Shown here: one piece after another, positions 48,034 through 60,173 of the stretch
Layout of the letters: the number at the start of each line of letters is the position of its first letter
How positions within the stretch are numbered: the first letter of the stretch is position 1
Assembly: GCA_963920665.1 (NCBI GenBank)
Contig: OY987265.1
Location: 2,671,001-2,735,000 of the forward strand
Length of the DNA: 64,000 nt
From: Straminergon stramineum
Lineage: Eukaryota; Streptophyta; Bryopsida; Hypnales; Calliergonaceae
Direction of reading: 5' to 3'
The notes under the pieces: generated by a model
The model's database searches: none
The model's input: only the letters and a program-made list of their open reading frames with translations
What the model was told of the DNA's origin: nothing
Made by a program: the position numbers and the translations under genes

Positions 48034-48877
48034 TCTACATCCATAGCAAATGAAGTAATGAGTTTAGAAAGAACTAGTACTTTTCTTCACATGCAAAAGA
48101 AGTTTGCAATTATTTACATTTGGATGTCTATGATGGCTACAATTAATGTCAATTTCCTATGATGATTGTAGAAAATTGAATGCCAAGATTGGAATTTATA
48201 AAAATGGAACATCAAATCAAATAAATATGTATTTAAATGAATATATCATGTATAAATTCATATGACCTTCAACATATCAAATCATGGTTCAGAATACAAT
48301 GTATGCTTGAATTCACAATGAAGTCTACAAAACAAATCTATTTAGGTCAAAACAATCATTATGCATATGACAAATACTTGAAATATCGATGAAGAACTTG
48401 TTTACAAATCCTATATAAGTGCACTTGGATGCACCAAGTTGGAATTGCCTTGGACAATGAACTCCAATGAAGAGTAAAGAATATACTTATTAATAAAAAT
48501 GTTTTTACAAGAAACTACAACATCCAACCATAGATTGAGTTCAATCTCTAAAAAGAGTTCTTTGACCCTCAAGCTCTGTCTTATATAATAGCGAATTCTT
48601 GGAGAGATTGTTGATCCTTTAGATAGAGTACGACTTCTTTTGTACCTTTACATTTTAATATATCCTTGGTTCTATCTATAACAATTCACTAAAGTGAAAG
48701 TACCAATTTACTTTCGCAAACCATGTGTCAACTAAATCAAAATCTTATCCAAATCTTTAACTTCTACTCTAAACGAGCATTTTAAAAATAAAATATTAAT
48801 TTCTCACAAAGTTCTTTATTTTAGATGTTTTTAATCTTAATTTAAAAAGATTAGAGTTCTACTAATCTACTAATTCA
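48034..48877. other. 5' flank of the Tnp2 element
   Basis: AT-rich, no coding region. It should contain the transposase promoter and the right element end, but I could not recognise a CACTA terminus. Confidence 0.35.
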
Positions 48878-49599
48878 GGGTGATTACAAGAAACACTTGT
48901 CCTATTTTGTATCACATGGTGTATGCTGATTTATTTTTTGGCCATAACTTTTGTGTTTTGGCTCCAAATGACTCAAGATTTTTAGAGAAGGCACTCATGA
49001 CTATCTTACACCTTCCCTGATTTTTCCCTAATTTTCAAAAATAATTTACTATCTAGAAGTAGACCCCAATTCAATGTCACATTTGCCAATGTGGAGGTTT
49101 TTAGTACTATTTAGAACCCCCCAAAACAAAATTTGAGCTGAAATTTGGATGAGATGGTCTTCTAGTAGACTTTTAGTTATTTTTGGAAGGAATTTTAAAA
49201 ATAGTTAATTTTTTGAGGTGTGAAAGTCTACAAAGTGAGCTTCTTTGTGCTTGCATTTTGAAACATATCAAATATTATTTTGGTGGTTTTTTTTGTGAAT
49301 GACCATCTCCATAGGGTTGCTGCAAATGTTTAGTTTTTATTTTGTCTATTTACTTATTTTTACTATTTTTCCCTAATTAAAACATCAAGGTATGTATTCT
49401 CTGAAGACTTAGCACTTTTCTAGTTCTCCTACTTAGAGAATTTTTCTATGCAATGCCTTCCATGAGTACCTTCATTTTGAAGGTACATACATTAGTCATA
49501 TTTTTTTAATTTAAAAAATAATAATTTTCTAATTTTAAAGTACTCCCCAAAAAATCATGAAATCACAACAAAATCAACAGATGTTTCTTACAATCATCC
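48878..49599. mobile_element. GGGTGATTGCAAG family B, copy 2
   Basis: Left end GGGTGATTACAAGAAACAC, right end TTTCTTACAATCATCC. The interior is the reverse complement of 2421-3142 at high similarity. 722 bp, non-coding, no clear target duplication. Confidence 0.75.
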
Positions 49600-50149
49600 T
49601 TTATTACATTCTAATTTTACCAATAAATTGTAAAAATAATATTTTTCATGATACTTTGAACATAACATTTTGAAAGCTCAAAATACACCACTTCTGAGCT
49701 TTTTCAATTTAATTTGTTTGGATGTGACTTCCAAAAATACACAAATTACACCATGATATTTGTGACTATCATTTCCAATTTCTATAAGAATTTCATGCTG
49801 CTTGAAGCGTTTCTATAATTGTCATGATGACTAAAAAGAAACTTCTTTGAAAATTCATATAAAATTTTGTTTAATATTCTCAATTATGGAAATCAAACAA
49901 GACTAAATTTTAGATGTGAACCCTACATGTGAAAAATATGGAATTTTAAAAATTTGTTTCTAATGCAGGATAATAATAAAGTTTGATTAAGCCTGAACAT
50001 CAAATGTCCTTGAAGGGTTATGTACCTATGTGGAAAGAATTGTTCTAGAACCAAAGTTTGTTCCTTCAGAACTTTTGCATACAATGACCAAATGCTGTAT
50101 TCTTTCGTGCATTACAAGCTCATTTTCCTTCCCAAATAGAAAATATTAC
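49600..50149. other. AT-rich intergenic
   Basis: Nothing recognised. Confidence 0.4.
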
Positions 50150-50718
50150 CCCCTGAATGCGTCGAGGTCCATTTTCTAGATATTGAACAAGTTGAAACAC
50201 CAATTTCATCCTCCTAACTACTTGGATGAAAGTTATTTTAATTTGTGAAGATACGGTGTCAAGTTTTTGTCCTATCTAAGGGTTGGATTTGGTGTTACTA
50301 GAGTATATATTTTTCTAAAATTACAAATGTGCAAGTATGTCAAGTAGTGAAACTGCATTGACTTTAGTTCTAAATTGGATTAGTCAAAATGAGGTCATAG
50401 ATAGGAAGAACACAAAAATATCAGAAAATCACCATGTGAAGAAAACCTCATTTCAAATCCATTCCAACAACTTTTACTCAAAAAATGATAATATTTTGCT
50501 TGTAATCAAATTTTGAAGGAATTTTGGAATTTTTCTCTCAAAATTTATAAAAAAATATTGGTGATAGAATTGGAGAATCTAACCATACAGATGGAATCTA
50601 CAAATCATAATCTGCAAATTTCATTTGTATATTCCTTCCAAAATATGCTTCCAAATAACACTTTAAAATGATTTTTCTCAAATCGTCAATTCTAGGGATG
50701 AATTTAGACGTTTAGGGG
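50150..50718. mobile_element. TTAA-type element P5
   Basis: Right end, read inverted, CCCCTAAACGTCTAAATTC with TTAA at 50719-50722. Left end CCCCTGAATGCGTCGAGG preceded by TTAC, a mutated TTAA. 569 bp. The same sequence occurs in opposite orientation at 63531-64000 (for example CCATTTTAGACT-type and AACCGTATAGATGG-type phrases), which supports the boundaries. Confidence 0.7.
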
Positions 50719-51089
50719 TTAAAGTTTGATCAGTTTAAATACAATAAGACTAAATACAAGCAGTAGCAAAAAGTGACGATTGGGGAGGGGGCATTTACCT
50801 TGAATGATTTCTATTGGAAGAAGTCATTGTTCACTCATTAAGTAATGCGCCATTTGCGCAGTAGTTGCTGATACACAGTTGATACTTAGCGTCAGAAGTA
50901 GAGTAGTGCATGATGCACACCTAAGCGCGAAACTCCATCCAAACTGCTGTTGTTCTCTCCAGCCTTCTTCAGATCGCTCTTCCGTACTTAGCGTCAGTGT
51001 CTTCGCTTTGCGCTTGAAGATCTGTCATCTGTGAAGGTTGTGCGGTGCACTTGTGACAAATCATTATTTTTTTTTTCTTCTCCTCAAGA

Positions 51090-52092
51090 ATGGATTCAGA
51101 TCTAATAGTTAATTGCAGGTGAAAGCGGAGTAAGGAGACTATTACTTTCGTTGAAATGAAGTAAAATGTGAATCGTCACTTCGGTTAGGTTTAGAGTATG
51201 CTCCATACTGCCGCACCATTGCTTACTATCTGCTCTCCCTTGTTTGTGTAAGCATGCACCCATTTCTCACAACACGCTTGGTTTTGATCGTGTTCACTTT
51301 TCCAGTTAATAGCTAACTTCCGATCTTGCGTACTTCACCGCAGGTATTTCTGATGTGAGTTTTGCTCATGAGTTTGTTGACGGCGGCCTGTCGAGTGCTT
51401 TAAAGAAGGCGCCCTGTGAATGTCGGAGAGGGAGGTGCACTGATAACCTGGGTGACTAAAACTCCCCGCAGACGTTGTTGCAAAAGTGCTGATGATTTTC
51501 CTCGATCTCGCGCCGGCTGCTCGTCAGTGAGGTGCATTCTCTATTCTTGCAAATTAAGTCGAAATTTGTAATTTCAGGACACATGTTGTGAAGTATGTGG
51601 ATTTAGGTTTGTGGCCGCGAGTCTTGGAACTTGCCACCCAAGCATTTGAATTCTGCTACCCTCAACCAATTTCTGATTTTCAGGATTTAGCTTGCATCTT
51701 CAGTAGCGTACAACACGTATGTTCTTGTGTTGAAGGTACTCTGAAAAGAAACAGAGAGCACCGGGGAAGTGAAGCACCGGTAGCTATAATTGAACGGTGT
51801 TACACTGTCCTGAACAAAGACTGTAGTTGTTTTTTCCAAAGAATTCCATAATGACGCACTCCTTCACTGCACGCGTTTATTTACAGAGGAATGGAGTGTA
51901 AACTGGAGAGATTGTAGAACTGACAAGTCCTACCCGGATATGGTTAGAATCCCGAGGATCACCATGCATGTCAGTTTTCTAATAACTCACAGGAGTCGGT
52001 CGATGATATCTTTCGCGGTCGATGTGCAATCTCATTCTCAAAAATTCTGCAATCTAATTCTCGAATCTGTACGATTTCATTCTAATCTCTAG
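51090..52092 (+). CDS. Gene C: possible three-exon small gene, unknown
   Basis: Exon 1 51090-51118 (ATG, MDSDLIVNC, donor GCAG then GTGAAA, phase 2). Exon 2 51578-51735 (acceptor AATTTCAG, donor GAAG then GTACTC, phase 1), reading VVKYVDLGLWPRVLELATQ and SSVQHVCSCVE. Exon 3 51887-52092 (acceptor TTTATTTACAG) stays open to TAG. The phase pattern 2 then 1 is that of genes A and B. Exon 2 alone, unspliced at its donor, stays open to 51851. The exon 3 content is less protein-like, so its inclusion is doubtful. No domain recognised. CG-containing sequence at 50860-51060 fits a promoter. Confidence 0.35.
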
Positions 52093-52329
52093 GATCTCAC
52101 TCTCTAATTGCAAGGTAGGTTGATTTCTGTCTGTGAAGTTCAAATGGGAAGCTTTAGTAGCACTTTGAACCTAAGGTAGGTCATATTGATTTTGTGATCT
52201 GTATTTTTCAAGTTACATCTTGGTCGATCTAATTGCACACAAGCAAAGTGTGTATAGCATACTTTCCTAGTATTGAAGTATGTATTGCATATTTTCTCGT
52301 CATTGGACTCTCACGTCAATTTCTTGCAG

Positions 52330-52773
52330 GAGTCGTTCGACAAGGTGGGATGCTAATTTGTCATTGAAGGCAGATAATTCATTAGCGGAGGATTTCAGAG
52401 GTATTGTTACCATTACAAGTCATCAAAGGTATGCTTCCACACTGCTCTCCGTACTACAGTAACCTGGCTTGAAGCTTTGCAATGTCGATCTGAAGTGACT
52501 CTAGCACTGAAAACTCTAGAAATGGTCTTAATTTCAGATTGAAATGTCCTGGTCTTGTAGGTCAATTCTTGACTTGGGGATGTGGTCCAATTCAGCAGTT
52601 CAAGTTCGTAGTGACTAGCATCGTCCTGCTTTCTATATGCACAAAACAAACGTACGTAGCATGGATTGATGTATAGCAGTTGTAATTTGAACGACTCTGA
52701 CTTAATTTCTGTAGAAGTAATGCAATCCACAGAGAATTTGGGTCTCAAGCATTGAAGTCCTTGCATGGAACAG
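52330..52773 (+). CDS. Two further exon-like segments with compatible phase
   Basis: 52330-52428 (acceptor TTTCTTGCAG, donor CAAAG then GTATGC) reads SRSTRWDANLSLKADNSLAE; 52715-52773 (acceptor TTTCTGTAG, donor ACAG then GTTACC) reads SNAIHREFGSQALKSLHGT. The junction is in phase (2), and the first segment could also splice from gene C exon 1 directly, skipping 51578-51735. They may be alternative or additional exons of gene C, or a separate fragment. No known family. Confidence 0.35.
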
Positions 52774-53630
52774 GTTACCTGTCAACATGTGCACTTGATT
52801 TGGCCTTGTAACCCTTGTTCCGTAGTTTTGGCATAATTTGAAGTAAACTATTCAACTTCTTGGAGTACCAATGCTCTGCAATCATTTTAAGAAAAATGAA
52901 AAAGGGATGTTAGGTAGCACACTAAGGCATATGTACCAATATGTGAGCTCTTTAATTTGGTTGTCCTCATTGCTGGTATGGATTGATATGGATGTTCACT
53001 GAACTTTTCTTTATTGTCAATAACAGCAGATAGCAGAACGGCAAGGTAGAGAAGCACAATTGTGGGGAGTGGCAACTTACTCAGGTGGGATAAGCTATGA
53101 AGTAAAATAATACAATGCAAGAGAACTTCTATACTATGCTAGCATTGAGAATCTTGTACCTGTAAAGTTGAGTGGAGAGCTCACAGATTGATTATTTCAG
53201 TGGCAAAATTGAATCGCTTCAAAACAGAGTGTTCACCAGCAATATGCGGATCTTGAAAAGTTTTAATCCTTTGAAGTTCTTTAGATTGTTAAGGTAGATA
53301 TCTTGTTGTACAGTGCAAATTACGACTTGCAATAATAGACTATTTTCAATTTCAATTCTTTGTACTAAATAATATTTATTTTCGAAATTGTTCAAAGAAG
53401 GATGGTCACTTGCTGAACATTGTTGTCTCATTTTAGTCTCCAATATGCACAATTCTTATTTTAAGTAAAGTTGTAAAGACATGTCCATTCAACTATAAAT
53501 GATATTGCTGAAGTGTCTTGCAAATAGGCACTTGGCAATTCATTGGCCTTCCACCAGTCACAAGAATATTGAATGGTAATTGTAGCTGAAAATAACCAAG
53601 AGAATGTTGCATGGTAAATTATTTGGTAAC
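52774..53630. other. Intergenic or 3' region
   Basis: A short continuation (acceptor AATAACAG at 53028) would reach a stop quickly. Nothing else supported. Confidence 0.3.
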
Positions 53631-53859
53631 TACTACAAAAAATAGAAAGCTACTTTTGGTAAGCAAAGCAATCGGGAACTCGAGTTCAATCGTTCCCATA
53701 GTACGAGCAAACGTTGTAAAATGCATGTACCAAAATGTTGCTCTACTTGAGCAACGCCTTAAGCCTCGTTTCTACCAACATTTGAGAGGTACCTCCAGCT
53801 TACTTCTCTAGTGTATTGAGCAACGTTATGGGTGATGCACAAGACACCCTTTTCTAGTG
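53631..53859. mobile_element. Candidate CACTA-ended MITE
   Basis: Left end TACTACAAAAAATAG and, inverted, right end CACTAGAAAAGGGTGTC resemble CACTA termini. Flanking trinucleotides (AAC and GTG) do not match, so the call is weak. The interior holds GAGCAACG repeats reminiscent of 39490-39612. Confidence 0.3.
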
Positions 53860-55041
53860 GTGATCTACTTATCCAATTTCAAAGAGAGGTTGTAGACCAT
53901 TGTAAGTGATAGTTCAAATCCAATCAAAGATCAGTCACCGTAAACATTTAGTCAAGTTTCACCAGTCACCACTAGACAATCTATCCAACTAAATGTATGA
54001 ATACTAGTTGGCAGCTGTGTTGGTGTTGGTAAATAGTGGTCATGCAGTATACTGTAAGAGACGGATCAATTCCCATGCTACCGATTTTAGTATCACCATC
54101 TTCCTGAACCCTTTACGTAAGGACGGAGCTGACGAGGTATGACCACACAAGTTAAACTTCAAAAGCTTTAACTGTGAAACCCCTCGTTCTACAATCTACA
54201 TGTTCCTTTTTTCCACATACTGTGAATGAAAATTTTGATCTTTATTTGTCATCATTACATGTCTTCTCAATGTCACAAGCTAGATTTTCAGATCATTTTG
54301 TGAATTTTTTTAAACAAACAAGAATCTCTAGAGAGAAAAAATGAAGAGATGTTCATATCATGCCATCATGCACCTCAAATGCTCCTCAAATGCTCCTCAA
54401 AATATGCTAAGAAACATTTGAGAATTTCATTGCATGATTCTATTATATCATTATAGTCTATAGATTAAATTAACATTCCCTATTGATCTATATTTAGAAA
54501 TGAAGTTGTTGACTTTTCACTTGAAACAACAACAAAATACTCTTTGTAAGGAATTTGTTAAAACTTTTCAAGTAAAGGAGAATTAGACTTGGTAAGCTAA
54601 CTAAGCTTCATGTTGTCCGAATTAGTCAAAGGTAAAAAGAATGATTTTGAATCTCAAAATTCATTTTTAAGAGCAAAAAATGAAAATGGGTAATAAAAAT
54701 AAATAAAAGAATCCTATTTATTGAATAAACTATATAATAAAATCAAAATTAAAATACCACATGTGCCTTGAATTTAATTGATTGAATGATATGTCAATTG
54801 AACTATGAACAAAGTATTGTAGCATACAAATAAATTAATAAAATGAATATTCATTTCCAATAGGAAAATAGATTATTTGGCCATTCATAAGCCACATTTT
54901 GGTTCCTCAATCCTTATGTGTCAAGAGATTTTAAGCTAGCTCTTAGATTGAAACTTTGCTACAACGTAGTTGTATTGTTAGAGAATGAAAGTTCTCTTGG
55001 TCTTAGTAATGAAGTTCAAAAGCCTTCCCATTGGTTAGATG
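53860..55041. other. Intergenic, AT-rich
   Basis: No gene supported. A short tandem TCAAATGCTCC repeat lies at about 54375-54400. Confidence 0.4.
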
Positions 55042-55195
55042 GTGAATTTCATAATAATGGCAGTGTTATTCCGCCATTTCTAACATATTCCATGTCATTA
55101 TAATGGAATGTTGTGCAATTTTTAACATATTTTGCGCCATTATAATGGAATGCTGCTCCATTTTACCGGAATTCTGCCATTTTAATGAAATTCAC
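55042..55195. mobile_element. 154 bp MITE, GGCAATTTCATT family (larger variant)
   Basis: Ends GTGAATTTCATAATAATGG and its inverted match. The interior shares TGCAATTTTTAACATAT with the 18716 and 20234 copies but carries two extra TATAATGGAATG units. Confidence 0.6.
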
Positions 55196-55589
55196 TATTT
55201 AGGTAATTTATGACCTCAATTTTTTTTTTGTAACTATGGGCCAGGTCTCCAAATTAATTTCCCTATGTATTGGTAACTATGTATTGACATGAAAGTTCTC
55301 TTATTCTTTGTTAACCTAATAGATACACCTAAATGCATTCAAGTAAGCAATCGAGCATTGGTTCTATTATTGAATTGCCTAATTTTAGGTTGATTTTGTT
55401 GGAAGTAAAAAGAATATGTAAAAGTCTCTTCTTAATCATTTTTTGAATACCATAGAAATAAAATATAAATTCTCAAAAGTGCTTAAAATAGGTGTAACGT
55501 GTATCCAAAAACAACCCTAGCCCCTAGGATAGTAGTTTCTCACGAAGTCATGAATAGAGGTTTTATATTTTAGGTAAGAATATGTAGAA
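55196..55589. other. AT-rich spacer
   Basis: Nothing recognised. Confidence 0.4.
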
Positions 55590-56330
55590 GGGTGATTGCA
55601 AGAAACACTTCACGTTTTTGCCTCAAAAACCCGATTTTTGGCCGTAGGACTAGCAGTACAACGGACTACTATCAATTTCACGCATCAGATTGCGCCTACA
55701 AATCTCAACCGTCGATTTCAGGTGCCTGCAGATCTTAACCATTGATTTAGTACTATATAGTACTATGTAGTACTATAGAAGCCACTAGCAGCAGAAAATA
55801 GCAGAAAAGGGATCTATGAACCTTTTCATTTTTAGTAATTCAAAAAAAATTCCAAAAATTCCCAGAAAAAAAGCCATTTTTTTAGACAAGCCTTTTCTCA
55901 TATTGCACCAAGAATTTCTTCAAAATTTATTTTTTTCTGCCCAAAAAATGTACACAAACAACGGTCACTTTGGCCTCACATAGACACCTCATGCAAAGCT
56001 TTTTTGCAAAAAACCCTTCATCTCTCATTGGAACACAAGTATAACTCCAGCTTCTCCAATTTGTGGCTTCCAATTCGCATTTTTGGGTACAACTTTGGCT
56101 CAAAAGCCCCCAAAATGGCCAAGGTAGACACCCAATCGGGGGCACTTTAAAAATAGTAAATTAATTTTTAACCCCCCCCAAAAAAAAATACAGAATGTGT
56201 GAAACTTTTATGTGTACGTCCATTCCGAATTTCAAGACAAACGGACTTACGATGCAAAAGTTATGACCAAAAAACCACATGTCCAAGGGCAAGGGGACAA
56301 AAAATAGGACAAGTGTTTCTTGCAATCACC
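55590..56330. mobile_element. GGGTGATTGCAAG family A, copy 2
   Basis: Same orientation and interior as 912-1615 (for example AACCCGATTTTTGG and CAGCAGAAAATAGCAGAAAA). It is flanked by TAGAA at 55585-55589 and 56331-56335, a possible 5 bp target duplication. 741 bp, non-coding. Confidence 0.8.
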
Positions 56331-56368
56331 TAGAAATCTAGTTTATAAAAAAGTCACAATTACCTTAA

Positions 56369-57763
56369 CCCCTAAAAAATCAAATGTTCAAATTATGTAA
56401 ATGGATGAATGCAAATATGTCCCAAGTACATAGAATTTTAAATTGGTTTTTACATCCATCTCTATGTTTGTAAATTCTTGTGTTAGCTCTCTTATATTTG
56501 TTCAATATGTAGATTTTTAGAACCTTTCTTAGCAAATATTCTATAGTTCAAAGAACACAAGTTTGTTTGATCTCAAAATAGAACTTTTTTTATTCAAATT
56601 ATAATCTTTCAAAAATGACTTGAATAAATAAGTAAAATAAAAATCTTCAAATCTCACTATAATTTGAATTTATCACTTGAACTTTTAAAAAATTCCTTGT
56701 GAAAATTACAAATATTCAATCTATTCTCAATTTTAGGAAGAACTTCCAACTTTTGATTTCAAATACTATTGAAAAATACTAGTAAGTACTGTAGTTCATT
56801 TAACCAAATGAAAATGATCTATAGAGTATAGATCAAACTATTATTTTTAGGTGCATTTTATAATACATCTTTACAATATTGAAAATTTTGATTTATTTAT
56901 CTCCTAGTCTTTAATCCCTTATCCTTCAAGGCCTAACAACTTTCTGACAATGGAGGTTTTCAATGAATTGTCCTACTTTGATATTTTTGGCACATGAATA
57001 TTTGAAATTTTTGAAATGTGTTTGATATTTGAAATTTTTATTTTTAATCATATCAAAGTAAAGACTACTTTGTCTAGGTTGCATGGAATTAATTCTGGAA
57101 AATTTTGACTATTGGATTCTTAAATTATAACAATTTTAGGTGATTAACTTTATATACAAAAAAACTAACTCTTGGGGAAGGAAAATTATAAAAAGATGAA
57201 TAATATTTTTCTTAACCCTAAAAAAATTGTATTGGAATCTACAAAAAATTTCCTGTTTTTTAATTTTTTAAAATGATAAAAAAAAAACTCTCTCAAATTT
57301 GTACGCATTTTTCTAATAAGAAGAAAAATCCAAAATTGACCAAAAATATTTTCTTAGATATTTCTAGTCTTCACATTGCACAAACAAACTAGGTCTAGAG
57401 ATTTTCTTATCAAATTTTTATTTTTCAAAATAAAAATTTGATAGAAAAATATCTCTAGATGTAGTTTGTTTGTGCAATGTAAAGACTAGAAATATCTAAG
57501 AATTTTTTTTTTCCATCCCTATCATTCCTTTCATTGGAAAAAAATTATATTTGCTCCTTTTTTCAATTAGACTACATTTCCTTAATAAATTTTTAAATAC
57601 TTTTAACATTGAAGTTTTGAAAATAAAAAAATGCAACAAGTGTGTCAACTTGTTACTCTACAAGATCCTACTTTAAAAAATATTGAGATTTGTTTCACAC
57701 TACCAAGAATTTGCCGTTGAAAATTTGAAGAAAACATGTTGTGTCCTTTTAGTCCTTGAGGGG
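56369..57763. mobile_element. TTAA-flanked element P6
   Basis: Flanked by TTAA at 56365-56368 and 57764-57767. Left end CCCCTAAAAAATC, right end inverted CCCCTCAAGGAC. At 1395 bp it is the longest of the TTAA set. It carries an internal hairpin (57352-57502). Part of the interior recurs at 41320-41960. Confidence 0.65.
57352..57502. repeat. Hairpin inside P6, arms of about 70 bp
   Basis: The arm beginning TCTTAGATATTTCTAGTCTT and its reverse complement ending AAGACTAGAAATATCTAAGA enclose a very small loop. Only a few mismatches (for example CTAGGTCTAGAG versus CTCTAGATGTAG). Confidence 0.8.
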
Positions 57764-57767
57764 TTAA

Positions 57768-59062
57768 GGACCCAAGGGATAGTCTGGATTTACAAAATAA
57801 TGGAGATGTATTGTAAAACACAACTTAGAATAATATTTCAATGATGACTTTCAAAAAAAAGTTGTGAAATGTGATACATAGATCATATCCATATGTTTAA
57901 ATCAACTATTAACACTAATGAATATTTTTTTAATAAAAAAAGAATCCCAAAATTGAAAAATTCTTCTAAAATCAATTATAGATTGAATATTTTTATTTTC
58001 ATAACATTTTTTTGGCTTTGAACTTTAAATATGAATTTCTAATTATCATTAAGAATAGAATGGATCTTTTAGAAGCCCCTAAGCATTTGACAAGCAAGGC
58101 TATATTATAAAGGCTATGTAACCTATGATGAGTACAATTTCTATGACACATTTATATCTCTATCTTGTATGAGTTTTTCAAAACTTGGTATATAACCTTT
58201 TATTCTATTAAATATTTTTATGTACCAGTTGATTTATTAAAAAAAACTTATAAAGCTATTGCACACCATCATGAATGTTGGTGAAGACCATCACATAGAA
58301 CATAGTAACCATAGTTACATTAGTATAAGCACTAATAGACTAAGTAGGTTGTCAAATTCAAGGCAATTAGAATAAGACCTCTTTGTATTATTGAATTAAG
58401 TAAAATAAGAGAGAATTGCCAAATTCAGAATATTATACACATTCTCTAAGTCAATGGGTGTGACCCAACCACCTAAAACTTGTCATCATTATGAGGATGA
58501 AGGAGATAGGGACAAAGTTTCATCAATTTTTTGAGAAGTATATTTTAATGAGTTTAGAGGGGATCCTTAGAGGGCTTGTCGAGAATCCATTCTTTTCCTA
58601 ATGGGTGATTTCTTAAGGGTTTTATTTTGTTTATTTATTGAAGTCATTTTTTGAATTAAAAAAATTAGTTTGGGGGTCATACATACTTATACACCTAGAA
58701 CTAAAGAATATTTGCAAAGGAGAGTTTTGAAAATTTGTATTGTAGCAATGTAAGAGAACTAGCGCAAGAACCTACAAATGCATAGATGGATGGAAAAACA
58801 AAGATCATGTGTACTTGGAAGTTAGAATAGGTTTGCATTCATTTGTTGTTCAAAATTTCAATGCTTGGTCATTTAGAGTTAGAGAGGAATTACATACAAT
58901 CTAATAAACTCACTACATATCATTATTCACAAACTGTTTGAGACTGTCATTAAATTGAAGAAAGCCCAAGTATCTAAAAAGGCATAATCTTCCAAAAGAT
59001 AAGGTGGCCTAACTTCATTAGATCACACATAGGGATATCTTTCTTTATTCTCAAGTCTTTAT
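57768..59062. other. AT-rich intergenic
   Basis: No gene or repeat recognised. Confidence 0.4.
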
Positions 59063-60173
59063 ACTACAAGAGAAAGGGGTGTTTTAAATATAGTCCTAGT
59101 AGTATAGTCTTTTAAGTAATGATCTATAAGGAGCCTTTTAACCCCTAAAGGACCAAATGGTGTTTTTTGGCAACATAGCGATTTCGGGCAGCTCACTACG
59201 AATGGAATTTTTTTTTTCTTTGAAACTTTCACACAATATGTGCCTGAGGAGTAGCTTTAAGACCCAACAACTTTCATAACTTTTGATACATGGTTAAAAA
59301 GTTATTGTATCATATGTTGTTTTCATTGCTCAACGGGCAGCCCGGGCAACAAAAAAAACTTCTTTAAAAATCACTTTTTTTTAAAATAAAAATTTGAAAT
59401 TTATTTTCTTGATTTATATATACATGGAAAGCTTTGAATCATTCCATTTTGATTTATGAGATGAAAGTTATGAAGGGTTTTAGTTGTAGGTAGTTTGTGG
59501 GTAGCAATGGAATCTCTACTCTACAATAAACTTTGAAGTCCTTTATTTAACTCAATTTTTAATATTTTTGGAAAAAAAATTTTAAAAAATAAAGGTGTAT
59601 ATTGTTTATTACAAAAATTGAACCATTGGGGATTGGCATTTTTCAATTCCATAAATAAATTATTTACAATTTAGTATTTTGAATCATTCTCTACTTCTTT
59701 TAATTTACTATTTTTTTCCTATATGTTGTACAATTCCAAATGATCTAAATTTTTTCAAGCATATAACCAACATGACTTGGAAAATGAATCCAAAGAGTTA
59801 CAACCATTTTGGACATTTTTTCATAATGATCTAACCTTCTGAAGTGCATCTGCTTGGATTTTTGCAGGGCCAAAAAAGCAACTTCAAATGATAATATCTT
59901 GCAATCCAAAAGGTGGAATTTTCTGAAATTGTTTCCCCATCTTCCCAAACTAGCGTACTACAAGATCCTATGGTTATATTTGTCCAAAAATGTATTTTTT
60001 CTAAAATTTGGTACTTGTACTAGAGATGACAGTTTTGGAGCATTTTTGGTGAAAACATAGTCAAATACCTTTAGGGGTTAAGTAAAATTTTACTGAAAAT
60101 GCTCCTTATAGATCAACCCTTAAAAGACTATACTACTAGGACTATATTTAAAACACCCCTTTCTCTTATAGTG
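59063..60173. mobile_element. Foldback MITE (CACTATAAGAGAAAGG ends) split by P7
   Basis: The left arm 59063-59135 starts TACTACAAGAGAAAGG; the right arm about 60098-60173 ends CCTTTCTCTTATAGTG. The arms are reverse complements over about 70 bp. The element P7 sits in the loop, so the original was a short foldback of roughly 170 bp. One arm recurs at 28856-28927. Ends resemble CACTA termini but flanking trinucleotides (TTA, CCA) differ. Confidence 0.7.
59142..60077. mobile_element. TTAA-flanked element P7 (reference copy of P2)
   Basis: Flanked by TTAA at 59138-59141 and 60078-60081. Left end CCCCTAAAGGACC, right end inverted CCCCTAAAGGTATTTG. 936 bp, intact, and supplies the uninterrupted version of P2 at 8815-10570. 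Confidence 0.85.

Noticed and set aside
42024..48877. CACTA termini for the Tnp2 element
   Set aside because: CACTA words near 42388 and 48688 lack the CACTACAAGA-type extension and do not pair; I did not set element borders.
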